NCBI GenBank assembly: GCA_039198835.1
Contig: JBCCTH010000112.1
Location: 1 to 9,121, forward strand
Source of the DNA: Shimia_B sp039198835
GTDB lineage: Bacteria; Pseudomonadota; Alphaproteobacteria; Rhodobacterales; Rhodobacteraceae
Direction: 5' to 3'
DNA: 9,121 nt
The notes under the pieces are model-generated. The model was not told where the DNA came from and made no database searches. It saw only the letters and a program-made list of their open reading frames with translations. This document shows positions 1 through 6,505 of this stretch, piece after piece. Made by a program: the position numbers and the translations under genes. Each line of letters opens with the position of its first letter. Within the stretch, counting starts at the first letter, position 1.

Positions 1-790
1 GCGCGGCATTTGCCTCCGCCACCGCCTCAAGCTCGCTCTTGGTCATGAATCTGCGCGCCTTGGGGTCGGCGCCCCAAATCAGGTTCCAGCGAGGGTGGAT
101 ATAGGCGATTTGATCGGTCATCTCGTAGTTTATCCAATCCTGATCGGCATATTGGAGTTGATGCTTGTCAACAAAAGCGCTCGATGCCTCAAGCGAGGTC
201 AAGAAATCGAAATTGGCGTGGGTGCGAAGGATCTCCGTATCAAAGAGCAGAACGCCGGTATTGATATATCTGTCCATGTCCATGAGCTCGCCACGGCGCG
301 CATCGCTCTCATGATGCCACACCGCGCGCCGCCGCAGGAGCTTGCGCCGCAATCTGCGCCATTTGCCTCGCGCCGTCGCGCGCCGCAGAGAATAATCAAG
401 CACGCCACCAAAGGCCTTGCCGCCCAAGGGCTGCTCGAAAAGCGGCGAGAGCGACGAGAGGACAAGCGTATCCCCATCGAGATAAAGCCACTTCCCCCTC
501 AAAATGCGCAAAAGCAGAAGCCGCGCGAAGGTTGCGGCCGTCAAAGGCGCGGGCGGGGTGAAATTAAAGAGCTCTTCGGGCAAGGCCTCGAGAAGAATTT
601 TGCAGTCGGGGAAGGCTGCGCGCAGTTTTGCGACGCGCGCGCCGAAATCGCCCATCTCCCCCAGCGTGTAGAACCTTAGCTCACTGACATTGCCGTTCTT
701 CAGTGTCGAATAGGCCGACACCAGGGTGCAATCCGCAAAGCCCGCGTCAAAGGAATAGCAAATGCGTGCGGCTACGGGCGGTTTTGGCAT
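1..790 (-). CDS. Glycosyltransferase family 8-like protein, partial (3' end beyond window)
   Basis: The minus-strand frame is open from an ATG at 790 down to base 1 and gives 263 residues with no stop, so the C-terminus is missing. It reads MPKPPVAARICYSFDAGF at the N-terminus, which fits the first beta strand of a GT-A fold. The nucleotide-sugar/metal DxD motif is DGD at residues 105-107 in the context WLYLDGDTLV. YINTGVLLFD at 175-184 and ADQDWIN at 215-221 match the NxGV and NQD-type acceptor-site motifs of family 8 enzymes such as LgtC. Family 8 enzymes transfer a hexose from a UDP-sugar with retention, often to lipopolysaccharide or other surface glycans; that role is inferred here. A very basic stretch (about 135-156) lies between the DxD and NTG motifs. 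A GAGG lies about 9 bases upstream of the ATG. Donor and acceptor cannot be told from sequence. Confidence 0.85.
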   Translation of the reverse strand, partial: MPKPPVAARICYSFDAGFADCTLVSAYSTLKNGNVSELRFYTLGEMGDFGARVAKLRAAFPDCKILLEALPEELFNFTPPAPLTAATFARLLLLRILRGKWLYLDGDTLVLSSLSPLFEQPLGGKAFGGVLDYSLRRATARGKWRRLRRKLLRRRAVWHHESDARRGELMDMDRYINTGVLLFDTEILRTHANFDFLTSLEASSAFVDKHQLQYADQDWINYEMTDQIAYIHPRWNLIWGADPKARRFMTKSELEAVAEANAA

Positions 791-862
791 CGCCGCTGCC
801 TCAGCGCGCCTTGCGCAGCGCGCGGCACCTGCTAGCCTCGCGGCAAATTTTGGAGGTTGCGT
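791..862. promoter_or_regulatory. Divergent gap between glycosyltransferase and lytic transglycosylase genes
   Basis: This 72-base gap must hold the promoters for both outward-facing genes. On the plus strand TTGCGC (811-816), a 16-base spacer and TAGCCT (833-838) form a weak sigma-70-like pair. A clear GGAGG (852-856) sits six bases before the ATG at 863. The repeated GCGCGC blocks around 803-823 can pair with each other but are typical of this genome's composition. No convincing minus-strand promoter is visible. Confidence 0.25.
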
Positions 863-1669
863 ATGAAGCTTGCCGCGCTCGCATTGGCTCTTTTCCCGGT
901 GGTGGTGAACGCCGCCACGTGTATTACAGATAAGGGCAGTTTCAACGCCTATAAACAGCGCTTTGCCGCCGATGCACAAGCAGCTGGGATTGGCGGGGCT
1001 GGCATGCAAGCGCTGGCCTCGGCGCGGATGTCAGACATTACCTGGCGTTTTGAGAGCCGCCCTTCGAGCCAGACCGGCACGCTCCAAGGCGATCCGGCGC
1101 AGTTTTTGGCGAAACGCTCGGGCACGTCGGCGCAAGACTTTGTCCAACTTGCCAAAAACCGGATCGCGCGCAACCCCAACACCTTCGCCGCCATCGAGCG
1201 TCGTTTCGGGGTCCCGGCGTCGATTTTAGCGACAATCTGGGGCCTGGAGACCTCTTTTGGCGGCTATCTGGGCCGTTCGCCCATCGTTGGCGCGGCTGTG
1301 ACGCTCTCATCTTACTGTCGCCGCCATCCGCGCTTTGAGCCCCATGCGCTCGCGGCCCTCACGCTCGTTGACCGGGGCCTGATCACAGCGAATACGCAGG
1401 GCGGCCCTTCGGGCGAGCTGGGGCACATGCAGTTTTTGTCAGGCAACTGGATCGCGTTTGGGGTCGACGCCAATGGCGATGGTCGGGCAGACCCATACGA
1501 CCCCGTCGATGCGCTGGCCTCGGCGGCCAATATGCTCGCCCGGAATGGTTGGCGCGCGGGCCAGCCGTTTCAGCCCGGCACCGCGAATTTCGAGGTCTTG
1601 AGCGCCTGGAACGATAGCGGCAATTACCAGCGCGCGATTGCATATTCCGCAGGCCTCATTGATCGCTAG
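863..1669 (+). CDS. Exported lytic murein transglycosylase, MltB/SLT_2 type
   Basis: The 268-residue product should cleave the MurNAc-GlcNAc bond of peptidoglycan in the periplasm, forming 1,6-anhydro-MurNAc ends. The catalytic glutamate is E129 in IWGLETSFG (125-133), which matches the conserved Slt35/MltB motif. ELGHMQFLSGNW (185-196) matches the GxMGxxQFxPSxY region. DANGDGRADPYD (202-213) is an EF-hand-like loop as seen in Slt35, followed by PVDALASAANMLARNGW, also typical of the family. A signal peptide (MKLAALALALFPVVVNA) precedes the mature part. The residues before C20 do not form a good lipobox, so it is probably soluble rather than a lipoprotein. C20 and C152 could form a disulphide. 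The ATG at 863 was chosen over an in-frame TTG at 857 because GGAGG (852-856) is spaced six bases from the ATG and directly abuts the TTG. It is shorter than E. coli MltB and has no C-terminal peptidoglycan-binding domain. Confidence 0.93.
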   Translation: MKLAALALALFPVVVNAATCITDKGSFNAYKQRFAADAQAAGIGGAGMQALASARMSDITWRFESRPSSQTGTLQGDPAQFLAKRSGTSAQDFVQLAKNRIARNPNTFAAIERRFGVPASILATIWGLETSFGGYLGRSPIVGAAVTLSSYCRRHPRFEPHALAALTLVDRGLITANTQGGPSGELGHMQFLSGNWIAFGVDANGDGRADPYDPVDALASAANMLARNGWRAGQPFQPGTANFEVLSAWNDSGNYQRAIAYSAGLIDR

Positions 1670-2829
1670 ATCGCGCCTTTTGCGCGCAATTGAGCGGCGT
1701 CGCTCGCATCAAAGCCCAACTCGCTCAGAATCCTGTCGGTATCCGCGCCCAAAGCGGGCACTGGGCCGAGATTTTCGGCGCTCGATCCCGGTGGCGCGAG
1801 CGCGGGGAGCGGGCCCGCGCTCGTTTGCGTTTCGCCCCATTTGCCCCGCGCGGCGAGCTGGGGATGCGCCCAGAGATCGGCCATATCACGCAGTTTTGCA
1901 TAGCCGATCTTGGCGCGTTCGAGCCGCGCCTGCATTTCCGCGCCGGTGAGCGATTTCAGGATGCGTTCGATCACGGGCAAGATCTCGCCGCGCCGCGCGC
2001 TGCGTTCGACAATAGAGGCAAGCTCGGTATCTTCGGCCCAATCCGCCCGCTGCAAGACGACGCGTGCAAAACTCTGCCATTCGCGGGCGTTTTGCACACC
2101 AAGCAGGATCACCTCGCCGTCGGCGGCCTCAAACGGGCCATAGGGCAGAATATAGGCGTGGCTCGCGGCGGTGCGGGCCGGCGGCGGCGCGCCATCCATG
2201 GCGTAATAGAGCGGGTGGCCTGTCCATTCCGCGAGCGCTTCGAGCATCGAGATGTCGAGGTGGCTCCCCTCTCCTGTCCTGCCGTGCGTGATAAGCGCCG
2301 CCAAGATGCCCGAATAGGCATACATGGCCGCGGCTATATCAGCGATGGCGATGCCCGCTTTCGCCGGGTTCTCTTCGGTGCCCGTAATCGAAAGAAACCC
2401 GGCTTCGGCCTCGATGAGAAGGTCATAGGCCTTTCGGTGCGCATAAGGGCCATCGCTGCCATAGCCTGAGATTTCTGCAAAAATGATCGCGGGGTTGCGC
2501 GCTTTGAGCGCCTCCCAGGTGATCCCCAGCCGGGCCGCCGCGCCGGGCGCGAGGTTTTGCACGATCACGTCGGCTTGATCCAACAAGCGCGAGAGCACTT
2601 CTGGCGCTGCCTTAACATCGAGAGTGAAGCTCTCCTTGCCGCGATTGACCCAAACGAAATGCGAGGAAAGGCCGCGGGCGCGCGTATCGTAGCCGCGCGC
2701 GAAATCGCCCGATCCGGGCCGCTCGATCTTGATGACGCGCGCGCCGAGATCGGCGAGCTGGCGCGTGCAGAACGGCGCGGCGATGGCATGTTCAAGCGAG
2801 ACGACTGTGATCCCGTCGAGCGGTTTCAT
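1666..2829 (-). CDS. CaiB/BaiF family class III CoA-transferase
   Basis: The 387-residue product belongs to the family that moves CoA between carboxylic acids through an aspartyl-CoA thioester. It starts MKPLDGITVVSLEHAIAAPFCTRQLADLGARVIKIE, the usual N-terminal Rossmann-type start. NRGKESFTLD (62-71) and EISGYGSDGPYAHRKAYD follow. The proposed catalytic aspartate is D164 in AGIAIADIAAAM, aligned by eye with D169 of formyl-CoA transferase. TGEGSHLDISMLEAL (185-199) is also conserved in the family. The substrate cannot be read from the sequence, and no dehydrogenase or hydratase gene nearby suggests one. The ATG at 2829 was chosen over an in-frame GTG at 2835 because it matches the family N-terminus. 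It has no Shine-Dalgarno of its own, but its ATG overlaps the stop of a short leader ORF with a good one. The 3' end interlocks with the transglycosylase gene at CTAG (1666-1669). Confidence 0.92.
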   Translation of the reverse strand: MKPLDGITVVSLEHAIAAPFCTRQLADLGARVIKIERPGSGDFARGYDTRARGLSSHFVWVNRGKESFTLDVKAAPEVLSRLLDQADVIVQNLAPGAAARLGITWEALKARNPAIIFAEISGYGSDGPYAHRKAYDLLIEAEAGFLSITGTEENPAKAGIAIADIAAAMYAYSGILAALITHGRTGEGSHLDISMLEALAEWTGHPLYYAMDGAPPPARTAASHAYILPYGPFEAADGEVILLGVQNAREWQSFARVVLQRADWAEDTELASIVERSARRGEILPVIERILKSLTGAEMQARLERAKIGYAKLRDMADLWAHPQLAARGKWGETQTSAGPLPALAPPGSSAENLGPVPALGADTDRILSELGFDASDAAQLRAKGAI

Positions 2830-2870
2830 CGCCACACGCGCGAGGCCCGATTGTTTTCGCCCACATTCAT
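2826..2870 (-). CDS. Possible 14-residue leader ORF coupled to the CoA-transferase
   Basis: A short minus-strand frame encodes MNVGENNRASRVWR followed by TGA. It has a strong Shine-Dalgarno (GGAGG on the minus strand, bases 2881-2877) six bases before its ATG. Its stop codon TGA (2828-2826) overlaps the CoA-transferase ATG (2829-2827) as ATGA, the classic arrangement for translational coupling. The CoA-transferase start itself lacks a ribosome-binding site, so ribosomes could reach it by terminating and re-initiating here. The peptide has no run of a single amino acid that would suggest classical attenuation. It may simply deliver ribosomes, or it may be chance. Confidence 0.4.
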   Translation of the reverse strand: MNVGENNRASRVWR

Positions 2871-2904
2871 CGCCAGCCTCCGCGCGCCAAGCCCGTCAAT
2901 CCGC

Positions 2905-2990
2905 TGGTACCTGCGGCCGGATTCGAACCGGCACGGCACTAAGGCCTAGGGATTTTAAGTCCCCTGTGTCTACCATTCCACCACGCAGGC
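2905..2990 (-). tRNA. tRNA-Leu (anticodon UAA), CCA encoded
   Basis: The 86-base minus-strand gene folds as a class II tRNA. The acceptor arms are GCCTGCG (2990-2984) and CGCAGGT (2915-2909), with a G1-U72 wobble as in E. coli tRNA-Leu(UAA). A73 is followed by an encoded CCA (2907-2905). The D-arm contains GTGGAATGGTAGACAC, the leucine-type D-loop. The anticodon loop is CTTAAAA, giving anticodon TAA, which reads UUA codons. There is a long variable arm (AGGCCTTAGTGCC) and a T-arm GCCGG-TTCGAAT-CCGGC. The gene begins only 13 bases after the stop of the upstream TPR-like gene, so it is either co-transcribed with that gene or uses a promoter inside its 3' end. Confidence 0.97.
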
Positions 2991-3003
2991 ACGCTCACCT
3001 GCG

Positions 3004-3540
3004 TTAAAGCTCCTCGCCGAGGGGCTCAACCAAAAGTGCGCGTTCAGACAGCCATGGATTAAGCCGAACGGCTTTTCGCAACGGTTCTTGGGCGGCCTGG
3101 CTTTCGCCGAGGTTGATGAGCGTGAGCGCCTTGCCGGTAAGAATGCCCGTGTGACGCGGCGAGCGGCTTTCGGCCGCGTTGAGCAGCGTGAGCGCATCGG
3201 CGAACTCGAATTGCAGATAATGCACAAAAGCGCGCTGATTGTAGCCTTCGGCATAATCGGGGCAATAGGCGATCAGCGCGTCGAGCTGCTGGGCCGCAAA
3301 GCCAAAATCACCCAGGCGGAGCGCTTCCATGCCGTCATCAAGCAGGCCTTGCGCGCGCATGTCTGGCGCGTCGGTCCAAAGTTGCCAGAGCTCGCGGTTG
3401 AGCGGTGCGACCCCTGCGGGCGAGGGCAATGATTTAATCTGCGCGTAAAGCGCTGTCTCGGCGTCGATGATGTTTTTGTTGGCCGGGCAAGATTGCGCCC
3501 AAACCGGTGAAGCAAAGAGCAAGAAGATGAGATAGCGCAT
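3004..3540 (-). CDS. Small exported TPR-like protein
   Basis: The 178-residue product begins with a signal peptide (MRYLIFLLFASPVWA, cleavage predicted before QS), so it is probably periplasmic. From about residue 60 it is built of paired helices resembling tetratricopeptide repeats: roughly 61-94 (DDGMEALRLGDFGFAAQQLD), 96-128 (AEGYNQRAFVHYLQFEFADAL) and 131-163 (GILTGKALTLINLGESQAAQ ending RLNPW). Such repeats bind other proteins; the partner is unknown. C18 and C93 are the only cysteines. The ATG at 3540 was preferred to an in-frame TTG at 3546 because it gives a clean signal peptide; neither has a clear Shine-Dalgarno. It diverges from the rhomboid gene, and the tRNA-Leu follows its stop by 13 bases. 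No specific family is recognised. Confidence 0.82.
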   Translation of the reverse strand: MRYLIFLLFASPVWAQSCPANKNIIDAETALYAQIKSLPSPAGVAPLNRELWQLWTDAPDMRAQGLLDDGMEALRLGDFGFAAQQLDALIAYCPDYAEGYNQRAFVHYLQFEFADALTLLNAAESRSPRHTGILTGKALTLINLGESQAAQEPLRKAVRLNPWLSERALLVEPLGEEL

Positions 3541-3569
3541 GCGCAAAGGGTGAGGCTTGCGGGCGCGAG

Positions 3570-3599
3570 GTCAAGTGGGGTTGACGGCGCGCGCGCGCC
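3570..3599. promoter_or_regulatory. Back-to-back TTGAC inverted repeat and GC palindrome in divergent gap
   Basis: The gap between the TPR-like and rhomboid genes (3541-3615) contains GTCAA (3570-3574), six bases, then TTGAC (3581-3585), a perfect 5-base inverted repeat. Each half reads as a consensus -35 hexamer pointing outward (TTGACC to the left, TTGACG to the right). Immediately to the right, 3586-3599 is a 14-base perfect palindrome made almost entirely of alternating G and C. Good -10 boxes are missing at the expected distance on both sides: CATCTG lies about 18 bases to the right and ACCCTT about 17 to the left. The promoter reading is therefore tentative. Confidence 0.3.
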
Positions 3600-3615
3600 G
3601 CGCCCATCTGGGCCC

Positions 3616-4389
3616 ATGTTTCCCATTCGCGATCACAACCCATCTGACAAGGTGCCCTATGTCACCTACGGGCTTCTGGCGGCCAATGCTGTCGTTTTTC
3701 TGCTTTATCTCCCGCTTTTCGGCGATGAAGACCGGCTCTTCTTTTTCTTTCAGGAGTATGGCCTCGTGCCGCGCGATTTCACATCGGGCGAGAACCTCTC
3801 TGGCGTATTCACGTCGATGTTTCTCCACGGTGGTTGGATGCATATCGCGGGCAACCTGCTCTTTCTGTGGATTTTCGGCGACAACATGGAAGATGCGTTC
3901 GGCCATGTGGGATTTTTGATCTTTTATCTCGCGAGCGGCGTCGCCGCAGGGATCGCGCAGGTGGCCGTTGACCCGAGTTCGGGGGTGCCGATGGTGGGGG
4001 CGTCGGGTGCCATCGCGGGCGTGATGGGCGGCTATCTCCTGCTATATCCGCGCGCCAAGATCGACATTTTGCTCATTCTCATCATTATATTCCGGATCAT
4101 TCCGATCCCCGCCTGGGTGATGCTGGGCCTTTGGTTCGGCTTTCAGATCATCGCAGGTGTGGCCGATCAGGCGGCAGGCGGGGGCGTGGCCTATTGGGCC
4201 CATGCCGGCGGCTTCGTTGCGGGGATGATCTTTACGCTCCCGCTTTGGATGCGCAGCGCGGGCAAGCCCTTTGAAGCGGTCGACGGCCATCCACCGCATC
4301 CCGACGCGGAGTATCGCCTTGCACGGCCCGGCGTGCCGCGCGCCGGACGCGTGCGCAAAACCAAACCCTCCCCCTGGGATAAAAGATGA
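3616..4389 (+). CDS. Rhomboid family intramembrane serine protease
   Basis: The 257-residue polytopic inner-membrane protein should cleave transmembrane segments of other membrane proteins. The catalytic dyad is S130 in GASG (128-131) and H196 in YWAHAGGFVAG (193-203). HGGWMHIAGN (71-80) carries the conserved H76 and N80 of the oxyanion-hole region. Hydrophobic segments lie at about 17-35, 78-90, 97-117, 126-145, 149-173 and 190-211, consistent with the six-helix core. A basic and proline-rich soluble tail of about 45 residues follows. The start MFPIRDHNP is typical of alphaproteobacterial rhomboids and was chosen over an in-frame GTG at 3550; no Shine-Dalgarno is evident for either. The stop TGA overlaps the ATG of the next gene (ATGA, 4386-4389). 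The natural substrate is unknown. Confidence 0.95.
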   Translation: MFPIRDHNPSDKVPYVTYGLLAANAVVFLLYLPLFGDEDRLFFFFQEYGLVPRDFTSGENLSGVFTSMFLHGGWMHIAGNLLFLWIFGDNMEDAFGHVGFLIFYLASGVAAGIAQVAVDPSSGVPMVGASGAIAGVMGGYLLLYPRAKIDILLILIIIFRIIPIPAWVMLGLWFGFQIIAGVADQAAGGGVAYWAHAGGFVAGMIFTLPLWMRSAGKPFEAVDGHPPHPDAEYRLARPGVPRAGRVRKTKPSPWDKR

Positions 4390-4751
4390 GCACGCGCGCG
4401 CGTTGCCATTGCGGCGCTGTGGAGCTCGAGTTGCTGAGCTTGGCGCCGCTCAGCAGCGCGCGGCGCTGCGATTGCAGCTTTTGCAAGCGACGCCAGGCGG
4501 CAAATGTCAGTGTGCCGCTCGCTGATCTGCGCGTCATAAGCGGGCAGGATGCACTCTCCTGCTATCAATGGGGCACGGGCACCGCGCGGCACTATTTCTG
4601 TTCCCGCTGCGGCATCTATACCCACCATCAAAGGCGATCACGACCCGATGAATACGGCGTCAACATCTATTGCATCGACGGCGTCGCGCCGTCTGACCAC
4701 GAGCCGCTGGGTTGGAATGATGGCGTCAACTACGCGCTGAACGAAGATTAG
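4386..4751 (+). CDS. GFA/CENP-V-like zinc-binding protein
   Basis: The 121-residue protein has the cysteine pattern of the glutathione-dependent formaldehyde-activating (GFA) family. C7 and C9 lie in CHCG, C28, C30 and C33 in CDCSFC, and C72 and C75 in FCSRCGIYTHHQ. These residues bind two zinc ions in Gfa of Paracoccus denitrificans. The enzymatic role of that founding member is disputed, and most small relatives have unknown function, so no reaction is assigned. The gene overlaps the rhomboid gene by ATGA and has no strong Shine-Dalgarno, so its translation is probably coupled to the rhomboid. Its stop interlocks with that of the inositol monophosphatase gene on the other strand (4748-4751). 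Confidence 0.88.
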   Translation: MSTRARCHCGAVELELLSLAPLSSARRCDCSFCKRRQAANVSVPLADLRVISGQDALSCYQWGTGTARHYFCSRCGIYTHHQRRSRPDEYGVNIYCIDGVAPSDHEPLGWNDGVNYALNED

Positions 4752-5539
4752 CGCGCGCCCCGGATCACTTTTGAAAAGTTGGGGAAAATCGGGTCATTCG
4801 CGCAGATCACCGCGCCATCTTCAAAGATGCCGCCGCCGGGGGCGAGCGGCTCCACGAAGCCGCCGGCCTCCCGCACGAGGATGAGGCCCGCGGCGAGATC
4901 CCAGGGGTTGAGCCCGCGCTCCCAAAAGCCGTCATACCGGCCCGCGGCCACGTAAGCGAGATCGAGCGCCGCCGCGCCCCAGCGCCGCACACCCGCCACA
5001 GCCGGAAGGAGCCGCGCGAGATCTTGCAGGGTCTCGGGCAGATCAGCGCGGCCCGCGAAGGGCAGCCCCGTGGCAAAGACGCAATCGATCATGGCGCGCC
5101 GCCCCGAGACACGCAGACGCTTATCATTCATGAAAGCGCCCAACCCCTTTTCGGCGAAAAACATCTCGTCCTTTGTCGGGTCATAGACGACGCCGGCCAC
5201 AACCTGGCCTTTATGCTCGAGCGCGATCGAAACCGCCCAATGCGGCATACCATGGAGAAAATTGGTGGTGCCATCGAGCGGATCGACGATCCAGCGGCGG
5301 GTGGGATCTTCGCCCGGCTCTTCGCCGCCTTCTTCGGCGAGCCAGCCATAGGTCGGGCGGGAACGGCGCAATTCCTCGCGGATTATTTCTTCGGCACGGA
5401 TATCAGCCCGCGAAACGAAATCGCCGGGCCCTTTTGTCGAAACCTGAAGCTGCTCGACCTCCATGAAATCCTTCGCGAGCGACCGCCCGGCCTTGCGCGC
5501 GGTGTTGATCATCACGGTGAGATTGGCTGAGCCCTGCAT
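4748..5539 (-). CDS. suhB: Inositol monophosphatase family protein (SuhB-like)
   Basis: The 263-residue enzyme should hydrolyse inositol 1-phosphate or related sugar phosphates using magnesium. The family metal ligands are present: E70 in LAEEGGEE (67-74), D86 and D89 in WIVDPLDGTTNF (83-94), and D214 in NPWDLAAG (211-218). The C-terminal signature WDLAAGLILVREAGG is complete. The length matches E. coli SuhB (267). SuhB also works in rRNA antitermination with Nus factors in E. coli; whether this protein does so is not shown. The ATG at 5539 has a strong GGAGG six bases upstream (minus strand). It follows metR on the same strand after 60 bases containing a large hairpin, so it may be read through from metR or have its own promoter there. 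Confidence 0.93.
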   Translation of the reverse strand: MQGSANLTVMINTARKAGRSLAKDFMEVEQLQVSTKGPGDFVSRADIRAEEIIREELRRSRPTYGWLAEEGGEEPGEDPTRRWIVDPLDGTTNFLHGMPHWAVSIALEHKGQVVAGVVYDPTKDEMFFAEKGLGAFMNDKRLRVSGRRAMIDCVFATGLPFAGRADLPETLQDLARLLPAVAGVRRWGAAALDLAYVAAGRYDGFWERGLNPWDLAAGLILVREAGGFVEPLAPGGGIFEDGAVICANDPIFPNFSKVIRGAR

Positions 5540-5564
5540 TATCTGCCTCCGGTCGGTGAGCGTT

Positions 5565-5600
5565 GCCCCTTAGCGGTGCCGGCGTCCGCTGCCAAGGGGC
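5565..5600 (-). terminator. Two-part hairpin between metR and suhB
   Basis: GCCCCTT (5565-5571) pairs with AAGGGGC (5594-5600), and AGCGG (5572-5576) pairs with CCGCT (5586-5590), leaving a 3-base bulge (5591-5593) and a 9-base loop. That gives 12 base pairs with a GC-rich foot. It begins at the last base of the metR stop codon and ends about 15 bases before the suhB ribosome-binding site. No U-tract follows on the minus strand, so it is not a standard intrinsic terminator. It could be a processing or stability element, or a weak attenuator limiting readthrough from metR into suhB. Confidence 0.4.
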
Positions 5601-6505
5601 TAACTCCGCTGGAGCTTCACAGGTTCGCTGCGGGCGAGCTTGAGAAGATGGGCCATGAACGGTTTGACCGTATCATCGCTGCGCGTGGCGGCATAAAGCC
5701 TGCGTGTTATCCCGTGTTCGGTCAACGGGCGGGTCACGTAATCGGAGTTATAGCGAACCTCCCGCACGACCCAGTCAGGCAAGACGGCCACACCGCGATT
5801 GGAGGCCACGAGCAGCAGGATCACGGCGGTCAGCTCAACCTGACGGATCGCGCGGGGTTCGACCTTGGCGGGCATCAAAAGCTGAGAAAACACATCAAGG
5901 CGCGCGCGCTCCACCGGATAGGTGATCAGAAGCTCTTTGCGAAAGTCGGCCGCCTCCACATGCGCTTTTTGCGCGAGCGGATGGGCGGCAGAGGCCAGAA
6001 AGACCGCCTCATAATCAAACAGCGGGCTAAATGTGATCTCGTCGAGATCTTCTGGATCGGAAGACACCACAAGATCAACTTCTTCACGCCCCAGCGCAGC
6101 CATGGCATCGAATGCGAGACCGGGGCGGATATCGACATCGACATCGGGCCAGGCTTTGCGAAACGCCTCGAGCACGGGAAAGAGCCATTCAAAGCAGGCG
6201 TGACATTCGATGGCAATGTGAAGTCGCCCGGTCTTGCCCTGCTGAAGGCCGCGAAACTCTTCTTCGGTGGCGGCGATCTCAGGGAGAACTTTCTCGGCCA
6301 GCCTGAGAACGCGCATGCCCGCGGGCGAGAGCCTGAGCGGCTTGGTGCGCCTGACAAACAGATCGACGCCCACCTGCTCTTCGAGGCCCTTGATCTGATG
6401 CGAGAGCGCCGATTGGGTCAGATGAAGCATGTCTGCGGCGCGGGCGAGCCCACCGGCATCATGGATCATTTTCACAGCGCGCAGGTGTTTGAGATCAATA
6501 TGCAA
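5600..6505 (-). CDS. metR: LysR-type regulator of methionine genes, MetR
   Basis: The 301-residue product matches E. coli MetR (317 residues) along its length. MHIDLKHLRAV starts the winged helix-turn-helix, with the recognition region at 21-42 (ARAADMLHLTQSALSHQIKG). The effector domain contains AIECHACFEW (98-107), equivalent to the AIECHSC motif of MetR, then FDAMAAL, DLVVSSD (144-150), LLITYPVERARLD (192-204) and VAVLPDWVV (239-247). MetR uses homocysteine as co-effector and activates methionine-synthesis genes; here it diverges from metF, its likely target. The TTG at 6505 was chosen because the family starts M-x-IDLKHL; an in-frame ATG at 6586 would add 27 unrelated residues and swallow the metR promoter. 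The Shine-Dalgarno for the TTG is poor, so start confidence is moderate. Confidence 0.93.
   Translation of the reverse strand: MHIDLKHLRAVKMIHDAGGLARAADMLHLTQSALSHQIKGLEEQVGVDLFVRRTKPLRLSPAGMRVLRLAEKVLPEIAATEEEFRGLQQGKTGRLHIAIECHACFEWLFPVLEAFRKAWPDVDVDIRPGLAFDAMAALGREEVDLVVSSDPEDLDEITFSPLFDYEAVFLASAAHPLAQKAHVEAADFRKELLITYPVERARLDVFSQLLMPAKVEPRAIRQVELTAVILLLVASNRGVAVLPDWVVREVRYNSDYVTRPLTEHGITRRLYAATRSDDTVKPFMAHLLKLARSEPVKLQRS

Noticed and set aside
95..679. A 194-codon open frame on the plus strand at the left end
   Set aside because: The minus strand carries a clear family 8-like glycosyltransferase through the whole region with DxD and NTG motifs in frame.
703..933. A 76-codon plus-strand frame over the divergent gap
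   Set aside because: It overlaps both the glycosyltransferase start and the transglycosylase signal peptide in other frames, and has no ribosome-binding site or domain.
1690..2469. A 259-codon open frame on the plus strand opposite the CoA-transferase
   Set aside because: The opposite strand encodes a complete CaiB/BaiF protein; the plus frame is arginine- and alanine-rich with no motifs.
2905..2990. tRNA-Leu as an attachment site for an integrated element
   Set aside because: No integrase, no repeated tRNA 3' end and no mobile genes are present on either side within the window.
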